A stretch of DNA of 64,000 nt, taken from Tiliqua scincoides. Its lineage: Eukaryota > Chordata > Lepidosauria > Squamata > Scincidae. This document shows, in pieces, positions 54,287 through 63,934 of the stretch. Numbering within the stretch: the stretch's first letter is position 1; each line of letters begins with the position of its first letter. The position numbers and the translations under genes were made by a program. The stretch covers positions 265,495,024-265,559,023 of the forward strand of contig NC_089822.1 of assembly GCF_035046505.1 (NCBI RefSeq). The letters are read 5' to 3'. Under the pieces are notes generated by a model, which worked only from the letters and a program-made list of their open reading frames with translations, ran no database searches and was not told the DNA's origin.

Positions 54287-55266
54287 TCAGAGCATTGGCA
54301 GTGCTTCTTGCCCCAGGTGCATCCTCTGGTGCTTCACGAAGTATGAGCTGGTGGTGAAGCTTTTCCCACAGAAGTTGCACTTGTAAGGCTTCTCCCCAGT
54401 GTGAGTCCTTTTGTGGAGCACGAGATGGGCTTTGCAGCTGAAACCTTTCCCACAAGCAGTGCAGGTATATGGTTTCTCCCCTGTATGGGTTCTCTCATGA
54501 TACAGGAGGGCCGAGCGCTGCCTGAAGCTCTTCTCACAGGTGGAGCACTTGTATGGCCTCTCTCCCGTGTGAATCCACTTGTGCTTGACAAGATCCGAAC
54601 TCCGGTGGAAGCTGCCCCCGCAATCGGAGCACTTGTAGGGCTTTTCCCCCGTGTGGATTCGCTCGTGCTTCACGAGGTCTGACCTCTGGTGGAAGCTCCT
54701 CCCACAGTAGGAGCACGTGTGGGGCTTGTCGCCTGTGTGGAATCTCTCGTGTACAATGAGCTTGGACCTCTGGCTGAAGCACTTCTGGCAGGTGGTGCAC
54801 TTGAAGGGCTTCTCGCCAGTGTGGATCCTCTCGTGCCTGGAGACATCTGAGCTCCGGTTGAAGCTCTTCCCGCAAAAAGAGCACTTGTACGGCCAGTCGC
54901 CCGTGTGGAGCCGCTCATGCGCGATGAGCTTTGCTACCTGGCAGAAACTTTTGTCGCACACCGAGCACTTGTAGGGGTTGGTTCCTGGGGGGATTCCCTC
55001 TGGCCCAAGGAGCCCTGAGCTTGGATTGAAACTTCCCCCACAGTTTGAACACAGAGACTGCTTCCCTCCAGCAGAGTTTCCTTCCATACCCGGTGGATTA
55101 GTTCCCTGCGGCCCCTTCGGTTTGGTCTGACTGTGGTAGCCCCCATCCGTCTGGTGAAACCTGCCAAAGTCTCCGGCTCCTTCCAAAGATGACCCCTGTG
55201 GCTCCACCGGGTGGGGAGTTTTCCACTCGGCAGCCTCCAGGTTTCCACTCATACGCTCGCCATCTC
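54287..55266 (-). CDS. Locus 5 terminal exon, 8-finger C2H2 array
   Basis: Acceptor ccttgttattccag|GAGATGGCGAG at 55266, phase 1 (Gly, then DGERMSGNLEAAEW). The linker runs HPVEPQGSS to KQSLCSN. A first finger-like unit (CSNCGGSFNPSSGLL) has lost both zinc His residues. Eight complete fingers follow, from CSVCDKSF to CNFCGKSF, and the protein ends HLGQEALPML at the stop 54287-54289. Fingers alternate SDLVKHERIH and KLIVHERFH types, as in loci 2 and 4, so the three arrays probably share an ancestral two-finger unit. It is the C-terminal part of a nuclear SCAN-finger regulator, in frame with the two upstream exons. Confidence 0.91.
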
Positions 55267-55369
55267 CTGGAATAACAAGGATTCAAACAAGTTAGGCTGT
55301 ATGCCCAGGGAGGAGTCTCCTCTGCTGGCTTAGCAGTTTTAGAACCACGTCTCAGTTTAAAACACACTA

Positions 55370-55693
55370 GGCCCTCAGTATCCATGAGACATCCTTTCCA
55401 GGACCCTCCATGGATAGCAAATTCTGAGGATAAATCTGCTAAGGGGTCCCCAGAGGACTTTCTGGACTGGATAAGAAGGCACTTCCGGTTCATACCAAAG
55501 ACCCCAGAATACCTTCCAGTTGCATCTGGAGGTATTTTGAGGCATTAGAATATGAAGCCTCCCCACACCTCAGAATACCTCTGGATGTGCCCGGAAGTGC
55601 CTTCTGGTCACCTTTGAGAGGTCCTCTCAGGCCCTCCAGCCATGGGCTCAGCATCTACAGATATTCAAATCTGCGGATAAGGATGGCCCACCG
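55370..55693 (-). mobile_element. Pogo/Tigger-like MITE
   Basis: Flanked by TA on both sides (55368-55369, 55694-55695). The ends 'ggccctcagtatccatgag' and 'tctgcggataaggatggccc' are diverged inverted repeats of Tigger type. Its inside has two 'ccggaagtgcctt'-like inverted words. It lies in locus 5 intron 2. Confidence 0.65.
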
Positions 55694-55869
55694 TAATTTT
55701 GATCATTATTATCAGTGCTTAAAGGCCAGTCATGAATATTAACCATATAAAAACTTTCAGTTATTATTTCACATCTGAATTCAGGGCCACCAGCAAGTCA
55801 CAAAGCTTCTCCCTTTATCATACCACAACCCCTTCTCTCTGCTCCTTTGGCAAAAACTTCTGGTTTACA

Positions 55870-56740
55870 TGCTGGTCGTCCCTTGCCTTGACTGCTACAA
55901 CCTTCTCTTCTCCAGCAACCCACATGACCTCATCTCAGTCCCTTCCCCTCTGCTGTGAAAAGCAGTCACTTCCCTTGTCACATCCCTGCAATGGATATTG
56001 GTTCCTCCAACAATGTCACCCTCAGCCACTTAAACTCCTCCTGCTTTTTTTTTTTCCTTTCACACAATGCCAGAACCAGGGGACATCCATTCAAACTGAG
56101 TATTGGGAGAGTTAGAACAGGAAAAAAAAATCTTTCTTGACTCAGCATGCAATTAATTTGTGGAACTCCTTGCCAAAGGTTGTGGTGATGGCTCCTGAAA
56201 GCCTAAACACCTTTAAAAGAGGGCTGGACAGATTTATGGAGGAAACAACCATTGTGGGTTACAAGCCATGATGAGTATACACAACTTTTGGGTTTTGGAG
56301 GTACCCTATCTCTGTGTGCAAGGGGGTGGCAACATGATGCAGGCATTTTGCTGTCTTGAATGTTCCCAAAAGCATCTGGTGGGCCACTGTGACATACAGG
56401 AAGCTGGACTAGATGGGCCCTTGGCCTGATCCGGAACCTATTCTTATGTTCTTATGCTCATTCCAATAATTCTGCGCTCTTGCTCTCTCTCTCCCTCTCT
56501 CGCTGCCCTTTATGGTTGAAACTATCTCGTTTGCTTCTCTCTCATCTCAAAAGCTTTCCCAGAATCCATCTTTTCCTTGACCTGACCCTCAAAGCCCTCT
56601 ACAGATTGACCCCTTATCTACCCATTCTTGTACCCCAACACATCCCTGCCTGCGACCGCTGCTCCTCCAGCTTCACCATCTCCAGCTGTCCAGAGGTCTC
56701 CAGGGTCCTCAAACTCTCCTGCATCTTCACCATGGTTGCA
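55870..56740 (+). mobile_element. L2-like LINE remnant split by CR1
   Basis: LVVPCLDCYNLLFSSN before the CR1, and LTLKALYRLTPYLP after it, resemble successive parts of an L2-type reverse transcriptase C-terminal region. Both are decayed. The assignment is tentative. Confidence 0.4.
56042..56457 (+). mobile_element. CR1 LINE 3' part
   Basis: Sense copy from 'cacacaatgccagaaccagg' to 'ttcttatgttcttatg'. Decayed remnants of KLS.GRVRTGKK and 'ggaactccttgccaaaggtt' are visible. Confidence 0.9.
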
Positions 56741-56834
56741 CCACTTCCTCCCAGTTCATTCTGTGCAACTTGGCCTAGGCCTCCTACCCCCGTTCATCGT
56801 AGCATCAGGCCCAATGGTCATCAGAAGTGCTCAC

Positions 56835-56961
56835 CAACAGTGCGGCCATCCTCTTCCACCTCCTCTTTGACAACCCCGCCATGCTGCCTCTGGGCGTTTT
56901 CCAGTGCACTCCGCTCAGTGTCGGGGAAGTTCACAGTCACCACATGGAACATCCCGGGGCC
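56835..56961 (-). CDS. Locus 5 linker exon (KRAB-like box)
   Basis: Acceptor gtcactcttttcag|GGCCCC at 56961 and donor CTGTTG|GTGAGC at 56835. The length is 127 bp, phase 0 in and 1 out. It encodes GPGMFHVVTVNFPDTERSAL, then QRQHGGVVKEEVEEDGRTVG. VKEE is a SUMO-type site at the same place as VKQE in locus 3. Confidence 0.85.
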
Positions 56962-57431
56962 CTGAAAAGAGTGACAAGCCTTTTAGTCAAGGGTGGGCAG
57001 TGAGTGAGAACAAGCAAGTGCATCTTCCTAAAAAGGCTTCTCAGGGGCCCTGTCCTCTGGCATGTCACTCAGACCTGGTGCACCCATGCAGCGGATTGAG
57101 GTGGTGGAGTTTGGGGGTGGTAGAAGGGACTGTACCATTTCATACTGAATGGGGTGGTGGAGAACCCCATTTCTGAAGGCTTCCTTGTGTGAAAAGCTCC
57201 CTGCAAAGTACGGAAACACAGATGGTAGTGGGTTGAATTGGAACCTTTCTCGTTGACAAGCTAGATTTTTATTTCAGGGAGGGTTTTTCTTTTATACATA
57301 GGGGAGCATTAACGATGTGATTCCTCTACCAATCTGATGTGGTACGGTCCACTCTACTGCCTGCATATTCTATCACCTCATTGAGCTGCACAGGTAACCC
57401 AGGCCTGAGAATCCAAAAGAAATCCTCTTAC

Positions 57432-58247
57432 CTTCTGCTCCTGCTTCTCCTCCTCTTGGTGCCTCAGCAGAAAATCCTCAGCCAGGACCACTGCCTGGGC
57501 GCAGGTCTCCGGCCTGCCCTCCCGGACCCAGCTCTCCATCTCCTGGGGCAGGATGATCAGGAACTGCTCCAGGATCAGCAGCTCCAGGATCTGCTCCTTG
57601 CTGAGTCTCTCCGGCTTCAGCCACTGGTGGCAAAGATCCCAGAGGCGGCTGCAAACCTGGCGGGGCCCCTCAGCCTCCTGGTAGAGGAACTGCCGGAAAT
57701 TCTGGCGGCTGAGCTCTGAGCCAACCTCGCCCTCGCTGTCCATCTCCTCCTTCACTTTCCGGTACAAGTTCCTGCCTCCAGAGTTCAGGCCGCTGTTTGC
57801 TTGCTGCATTGCTCCATCAAAGCCTGGCCCTGACTGGGCAAACTGCCCATCCATAGGCGGCTGGTTGGTTGTGGCGGCACCCTCAAAGTGGGGCATGGGC
57901 ATCTTGGTTTCCTCCCACATTGCTGGCCCTGGCAGCTGCCTGCTCCCCCACCCTAATCGAGGTGCCTGCACACCCCCCAGGAACTCCTGCCATTGGGCCT
58001 CCCAGCGCTGTGGCGATAGGCCGTCGTCTGGTTCCTGCTTGATGTGCTGTGGTGGTCTCCATCTCAGACATTGCGCAGGGGTTCCCATCTGGACAGCATG
58101 AGGCTCTTCTCTGGGTCCCTCTATCTCTGGCTTCAGGTCCACGGGCTCCTCCGGCTCCTCCATTTTCAAAGCCAGGTGCCTGCCGTGCTCTAACCCAGCC
58201 TGGAATGGGAGACCCAGGGCTGACGCTTCCCTCTGCTCGGAAGCCAT
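57432..58247 (-). CDS. Locus 5 SCAN-domain exon with start codon
   Basis: The ATG at 58245-58247 opens [20 protein letters not shown] and 272 codons to the donor GCAGAAG|GTAAGA at 57432, phase 0. In order: IKQEPDDG (SUMO-type IKQE), [10 protein letters not shown], a Gln/Gly-rich spacer, [13 protein letters not shown] (second SUMO-type site), then the SCAN domain from [20 protein letters not shown] through [33 protein letters not shown] and [20 protein letters not shown]. Intron 1 is 470 bp and intron 2 is 1568 bp. This is the best-preserved complete gene model in the window: about 641 codons over three exons. It is expected to be nuclear, dimerising through SCAN and binding DNA through eight fingers. 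Confidence 0.93.
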
Positions 58248-58531
58248 TTCCTATTCTGGCAAGCAGCTTTCAGCTCCGTTCTGTGCCTTCGACTGTTGGT
58301 CTGCACTTACATCACTACGAAACAGCCGATTGCGCAGGTTCAAAGTGATTTTGCCTCTCCTTCAAGATCTCTGGAGAAATGGGGCAGCACAGAAATGGAG
58401 ATATTTTCTCCTCTACCAAGAGGCATTTTTCCCTGGTGGAAAGAAGTAAACAACTGAATTAGTTTTTAAAAATTCTTAGATTCCTGTTGTCACATATGGC
58501 ATGGTCCTTGGGTTCTACCCAAGCCTCACTA

Positions 58532-58950
58532 GAACATAAGAACAGCCCCACTGGATCAGGCCATAGGCCCATCTAGTCCAGCTTCCTGTATCCCACAGCG
58601 GCCCACCAAATGCCCCAGGGAGCACACCAGATAGACCTCATCCTGGTGCCCTCCCTTGCATCTGGCCTTCTGACATAGCCCATTTCTAAAATGAGGAGGT
58701 TGCGCATACACATCATGGCTTGTACCCCGTAATGGATTTTTCCTCCAGAAACTTGTCCAATCCCTTTTTAAAGGCGTCCAGGCCAGATGCCATCACCACA
58801 TCCTGTGGCAAGGAGTTCCACAGACCAACCACACGCTGTGTAAAGAAATATTTTCTCTTGTCTGTTCTAACTCTTCCAACACTCAATTTTAGTGGATGTC
58901 CCCTGGTTCTGGTGTTATGTGAGAGTGTAAAGAGCATCTCCCTATCTTTC
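58532..58950 (-). mobile_element. CR1 LINE 3' part
   Basis: Reverse copy starting 'agaacataagaacagcccca'. On the minus strand it encodes LKLSVGRVRTDKRKYFF and LWNSLPQDVVMASGLDAFKK, well preserved. Confidence 0.93.
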
Positions 58951-58989
58951 GACTAGCTTTCAACATGCAGGGAGTTTTTGACTTTAGAG

Positions 58990-59342
58990 CAGTGTTTCTC
59001 AAACTGTGGGTCGTGAGCCAATTCCAGGTGGGTCCCCATTCGTTTCAATATTTTATTTTTAATATATTAGGCTTGACTAATGGCATGTGACTTCATTTGG
59101 GGAAAGGTTACAGACCTGTACTTTTAAGAAGCTACTATGTAAATTCTTTTATGATGATGATACTAACAATGATAGTAAATGGGACTTACTCCTGGATAAC
59201 TGTGGGTAGGATTGCAGACTAGATTATTAAAAGTTTACCTGCTTGACAATGTCAATTCGAGTTACGACATCACTTCCAGTGGGTCCTGACAGATTCTCAT
59301 TTTAAAAAGTGGGTCCTGGAGCTAAATGTGTAAGAAGCACTG
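58990..59342 (-). mobile_element. MITE-1, non-autonomous hAT-like element
   Basis: Minus-oriented copy with termini CAGTGTTTCTCAAAC and AAGAAGCACTG. Exact 8-bp duplication CTTTAGAG at 58982-58989 and 59343-59350. Confidence 0.92.
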
Positions 59343-59350
59343 CTTTAGAG

Positions 59351-59817
59351 CAGGGGTGTCCAAAGTTTTTGGCAGGAGGGCCACATCAGCTCTCTGACAC
59401 TGTGTCGAAGGCCGGGGGAAAAAAAATGAATTAATTTACATTTAAAATTTGAATACATTTACATAAGTATACATAAATGAATATATTAAAGTTGAACTTA
59501 TATGAATGATTGAAGGTCTTACAATAGCTCAAAGCCTATAAAAGGCCTTGTACAAAGCAAGGCTGGCCTTTCCTTTGCTGCCGCTGCTGCATCACAGACG
59601 TGAAACAGCAAGCAGTAGAGGAAGCCCTCATCCCACAGCTCACGCAAGAGGTCAAACAGTCGCCCTCACACTGTGAGCAGTTGCGTCGGGCCAGTGCAGG
59701 CTCCAACAAATCTCTGGAGGGCCAGAGGCTCGTTGGAGACTGGGGGCTCCCTGAGGGCTGCATTGGGAGGCCTCAAGGGCCGCATGTGGCCCCAGGGCTG
59801 GGGTTTGGGCACCCCTG
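59351..59817 (+). mobile_element. MITE-3, non-autonomous hAT-like element
   Basis: CAGGGGTGTCCAAAG to TTTGGGCACCCCTG. Flanked by CTTTAGAG on both sides (59343-59350 and 59818-59825), the left one shared with the neighbouring MITE-1. Confidence 0.93.
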
Positions 59818-59830
59818 CTTTAGAGAATTC

Positions 59831-60000
59831 AGGACACAATCCTAACCCACTTTCCAGCACTGACTTTCCAGGGCAATGCAGCTCCAAGGTGAGGGAACAA
59901 ACATTCCCCTTACTTTGAGTGTGAGTGCCACCCAACTGCAGGATGACCCACACGTCCCATTGGCACAGCTATGCCAGTGCTGGAAAGTTTAGAATTTGGG
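59831..60000. mobile_element. MITE-10 palindromic element
   Basis: Left 'acacaatcctaacccacttt' and 'ccagcactg' pair with right 'cagtgctggaaagttt'. Confidence 0.6.
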
Positions 60001-60594
60001 TCTCAGTCATGCAATTCACCACCTACTGTCTAAAGTGGCACAGTCTCAGTAAGGCTGTATCACATGCTTTTTCTCAACATGAAGGTCAGCCCAGTGTCAG
60101 CTTGGTGACTGTGGATTACATGTGGGTGGCACAAGGAAAAAAGAAAATCTGTCCACTAGACTGGCTGGCCGGAGTTTGCATCCAAATCACTCAAAATTAC
60201 GGGTTGACACATTCAAAGAGAGTTTGGTGGCAGAATTATGAAAACAGCTTCGTTCCTTGATTAATGTTCCAGGTAACAAATCTTACACTAAAGTCACCTT
60301 AAGAACAGGGAGACTGCAAAATGTTTTTAAAAAACCACCTCAACCACAACCAAAATAACCCAAACACTCCAAGGACTAGTTCTCATCAAACGGTAAACTT
60401 GGGTCTCGGCTGTACCCCTTCAGATGTGGGCTCAGAGGATTAACTGTTCCTCCATACAAAAAAAAATCACTGTACATAAAAAAATCTAGTATTTCAGGGA
60501 GGAGATTAAACTCTTTTCCTTGTCATGCTAGTTTTCCAGACGTCACCTCTAATCTTAAGAATTGTTTCAATTTTAAGAACTGCATGGCCCCACC

Positions 60595-60813
60595 CAGTGG
60601 CATAGCTAGAGGGGGTGCAAAGCACTAAGTCTTGCAGGGAGCCTCACCGCAGCGTGCAAAGGGCCCTTCCCCTTCGGAGCCATTCCAGGCGGTGGGAGCA
60701 AAACGGAGCCTCCCACCGTCTGGAATGGCTCCGAAGGGGAAGGGCCCTTTGCACGCTGCGGTGAGGCTTCCTGCAAGACTTAGTGCTTTGCACCCCCTCT
60801 AGCTACACCACTG
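60595..60813 (+). mobile_element. MITE-2, best-preserved foldback copy
   Basis: 219 bp, close to a perfect palindrome: CAGTGGCATAGCTAGAGGGG at one end, CCCCTCTAGCTACACCACTG at the other, with a short centre near 60700. Exact 8-bp target duplication GCCCCACC at 60587-60594 and 60814-60821. Confidence 0.95.
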
Positions 60814-60924
60814 GCCCCACCCCCCACTGCCTTTGCTGCTTGTAGCTAACAATACTACTCAGCAGCTATTCAGTCCTTTCCGACTTTGCAAAGTGTTACA
60901 CATATATGAATGAAAGAATCCTTA

Positions 60925-61035
60925 CAACAATATCAGTTAAATATTCGTATCCCCATATTTAGCTGGGGAAGGCTGACTGGGAGTGACTTGCCTAAGACCA
61001 CCGGGACAAGTCAGGGAAGTCTCTTAACTATCCAG
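60925..61035 (-). repeat. MIR-like (CORE) SINE remnant
   Basis: 'tccccatatttagctgggga' followed by 'gggagtgacttgcctaagac' is the reversed MIR-like core. Confidence 0.55.
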
Positions 61036-61204
61036 GAGACGGTATGCTTAGCTGGGGTGATTTCATCGAAAGCCAAATACGCCCTGCGCCATTGGCTTGT
61101 GGCATCTGTATGCAAAGAGGTGTTGGTCTCCTTCTCCTGATCAGGTCTGGACTGTGATGCATTTGTAGCTCTCTGGACAAGGCCTCCTCTGTTTGCTTTT
61201 CTTT

Positions 61205-61303
61205 GTCATGACATTTGGAGCACAATCCCAGGCATGTCTACTCAGAAGTCCAATTGTGCTCAAAGGGTCTTATTCCCAGGAAAGTGTGCAGAGGATAGCA
61301 GCC
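61205..61303. mobile_element. MITE-9 palindromic element
   Basis: Runs from 'gagcacaatcccaggca' through 'tactcagaagtccaattgtg' to 'cagaggatagcagcc'. Confidence 0.65.
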
Positions 61304-61525
61304 TGTGTATGGCTTTCTACAGCTTCTAATAGGTAGAAACATATAATAAAATTCTAAAACAAATTCTAACAGAAACTCAGGGAAGAGTCACAACACCCAA
61401 TGGGGAGAAAATAAATGCCAGTGCCATCATTGTTAATTATTCCAGTGTTGCAGTTTGTGGTTGTCTGTTGTTGGTTGTTGTTTTCAACCTAATAAATAAA
61501 GCCAGTAATTTTTTTTTCTTCTAGT

Positions 61526-61879
61526 GCAGTGTTTCTCAAACTGTGGGTCAGGACCCACTAGATGGGTCGTGAGCCAATTTCAGATGGATCCCCATTCATT
61601 TCAATATTTTATTTTTAATATATGAGACTTGATGTTACTATGGAATGTGACTGCATTTGGAGAGACGTGACAGATCTGTACTTTTAACAGGCTACAACGT
61701 ATATGCTTTTCACAATGATAGGAAATGGGACTGAATCCTGGGTTGGATTGCAGCCTGCGATTGTAAAAAATTTCCTGCTTAATGATGCCACTTCCGGTCA
61801 TGACATCACTTCAGGTGGGTCCTGACAGATTCTCATTCCAAAAAGTGGGTCCCGGTGCTAAACATTTGAGAACCACTGT
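61526..61879 (-). mobile_element. MITE-1, non-autonomous hAT-like element
   Basis: Minus-oriented copy, from AGTGTTTCTCAAACTGTGGG to 'aaacatttgagaaccactg', with the shared interior ('cagattctcattccaaaaag'). Confidence 0.88.
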
Positions 61880-62009
61880 TCTAGTGAGGTTGGCAGTGAA
61901 CTCATACTTTTGTTGCTGCTTGAACTTGTGATAAAATTATGCCACATCTCAATAAAGCTGGCAGAGCCCATATAGTTTCTCCTTGGTTTTGTCTTCTGTT
62001 ACTGGGTTA

Positions 62010-62296
62010 CAGTGGCGTCACTAGGATTTCTGTCACCCTGTGCGAGGTGACCAGCGCATAACCGCTATGACGGACCTCCTCCCATGCAGTGGGCGTGGTG
62101 ATTCACCATCATCCCACCCCGCTGGTTTTTTGGCTATAACTTTTGATAAAGTACAGCTATTTCAACGTGGTTTGATTCATTGAAATTACACATCAGGTGA
62201 TATATGATAATATTATTCAAAAATACCAAGATTTTAAAAATTTTGGTGAGTCATTGTGTCACCCCTCATGCACGTCGCCCAGCAACACTACCACTG
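62010..62296 (+). mobile_element. Probable hAT-like element, single copy here
   Basis: Starts CAGTGGCGTCACTAGG and ends AACACTACCACTG, with an A/T-rich inside. A target duplication is not clean, though CTGGGTTA before the left end resembles CTGGGTGA at the right end. Confidence 0.5.
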
Positions 62297-62504
62297 GGTG
62301 AGTTTCTCAACTAAAAGACAGTTGCCACCCACTACAGTACAGTAAGGAAAGTGATTTTCACTTTCCTGCTAATTGGGTAAGAGGCACTTTTTCAAGTGGG
62401 TGCTCCTCTTTTTTTTAGCAAGGGGAGAGTAACTGGCCCACCTCAGCCCAGCAGTGTCTGTTCTAGTGGCTGTCTGCTGGTATTCATTTGCATCTTTTTA
62501 GAAT

Positions 62505-62620
62505 GTGAGCCCTTTTGGGATAGGGTGCCATTTAGTTATTTGATTTTTCTCTGTAAAGCGCTTTGTGAACTTTTAGTTGAAAAGCGGTATATAAATACTG
62601 TTAATAATAATAATAATTTC
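62505..62620 (+). repeat. LINE/SINE-type 3' tail
   Basis: 'ctctgtaaagcgctttgtga' then 'gttgaaaagcggtatataaa' and (TAA)n; best copy of the old tail family also seen at 19770, 43080 and 53515. Confidence 0.6.
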
Positions 62621-63333
62621 CTTTTTGCCTCTTTTCAGTTTTTAGCAGTCTCCACTGGTCAATTTCTTTGATACCACCAAGTGCCTCTGGCTGTTTGCCG
62701 AGATACAAATACTGCAATCCGAGGTCTGACTCTGCAAGGACTTTCTTATTATCTCAAGGAAGAACAAAATAGCATACAAAAAGACCATAACACCTCACCC
62801 AACAGGGCAAAGTTAAAACAAGGATCTCTCTAGTCCAGAGTCCCGATTTCAACTGTGGACAGCCTCCCCACTCCCCACCCTTCACCTCTTAATTGTAAGA
62901 GGGCAGGCTGCACCCCAGCAGGGAGTTTTAAAAGCCATTGATTCATCCATGAATGGGTGCAATCCCCCTGCCCATATTGCATCACAGATCCATTGTTAAC
63001 GCAGATCCATTGTGCCTTAGCTGTTAAGATCCTGAGTGCAGCATAGCAATTTTGCATTATAAGAGACATCACAAGACCAAAAGGGTCCTAGCACAAAATA
63101 ACAAAACGCAGACCACATGGGAAGGGCCTGGTCAGCTCACCACTGATCTAACTGCAAAGCCCTGGAAAACCCATCTGCAAAGAATGTGGCAGCACCCTGG
63201 GTGCAATGAAGCAGCACCTTCCCTCTATCCTAGCACCCTACTGTGTCTCCCTTCATCCCAGGACCCAAGTTTGTGGACCCAAGTACATGTGTATCCTTCC
63301 ACTGTTTTGTCGGGCTCATGCCAAGTTCTAGAT
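62621..63333. other. Stretch with no recognised feature
   Basis: No gene or repeat recognised. Open frames are short. Confidence 0.4.
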
Positions 63334-63824
63334 CAGCATTTGACAATGTTTGTTTCTCCCCGCCCCCCGTCCCATTTCTTGTGGTTCATCTATCGGAACT
63401 ACCACCTAAAGTAACTGGTGATTATGTCATCGCCAATTGCTTCTGAACTGGGATGGGAGACCAGGCGTGATGCAAGAAACACTGGTAAGAGTGGGTTGGA
63501 GGGCTTTCTTGAGCTTGCAAAAAAGCACAAGCTGGAGCCAGTGACATAACTAGAGGGGGTGCAAAGCACTAGGTTTTGCAGGGAGCCTTCCTTGGGTCCC
63601 TCCTCTTTGAAGCCATTCCGGGTGGTGGGAGCAAAACGGACACATTCGCCTCCTTGCAAAACTTAGTGCTTTGTCCCCCCTCAAGCTACGCCACTGGTTG
63701 GAGCTCTGCCTGCTGACCCAAGCCTCCTGCTGCTGCCAGGTGTGTCTGGGGCCCCCACACATACCACCAGCCACCACCTCAAGTACCACCAGTGGTAGGA
63801 GCACCACTGCTTGAGAAGATCCTG
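63334..63824 (+). mobile_element. MITE-7, hAT-like element carrying MITE-2
   Basis: Starts CAGCATTTGACAATG. Perfect 8-bp target duplication TTCTAGAT at 63326-63333 and 63825-63832. Collinear with 22741-23096 on both sides of an inserted MITE-2. Confidence 0.85.
63539..63696 (+). mobile_element. MITE-2 foldback element inside MITE-7
   Basis: CAGTGACATAACTAG to AGCTACGCCACTG, with a shortened middle. Flanks GCTGGAGC and GTTGGAGC (7 of 8). Confidence 0.88.
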
Positions 63825-63897
63825 TTCTAGATTGTAAGTGCCTCGGGGCAGGGGCCTGTGGCCTTGCACTTTGCCTAGCCTGGGCCATGCGCATGTT

Positions 63898-63934
63898 GTT
63901 GGCAACCTTCAGTCTCGAAAGACTATGGTATAAT
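63898..63934 (-). repeat. Isolated LINE/5S-SINE tail
   Basis: Only the terminal tail is present: 'ttggcaaccttcagtctcga' followed by 'aagactatggtat'. An extreme 5' truncation, so LINE and SINE origin cannot be told apart. Confidence 0.8.

Noticed and set aside
55098-55493. Alternative upstream coding for locus 5 through intron 2
   Set aside because: The frame crosses a Tigger-like MITE and the clear acceptor at 55267, so it is intronic read-through.
59600-59845. Open frame within MITE-3 (KQQAVEEALIPQLTQEVKQS)
   Set aside because: Present in both MITE-3 copies but broken in one, and unlike known hAT transposase motifs. Regarded as part of the non-coding element.
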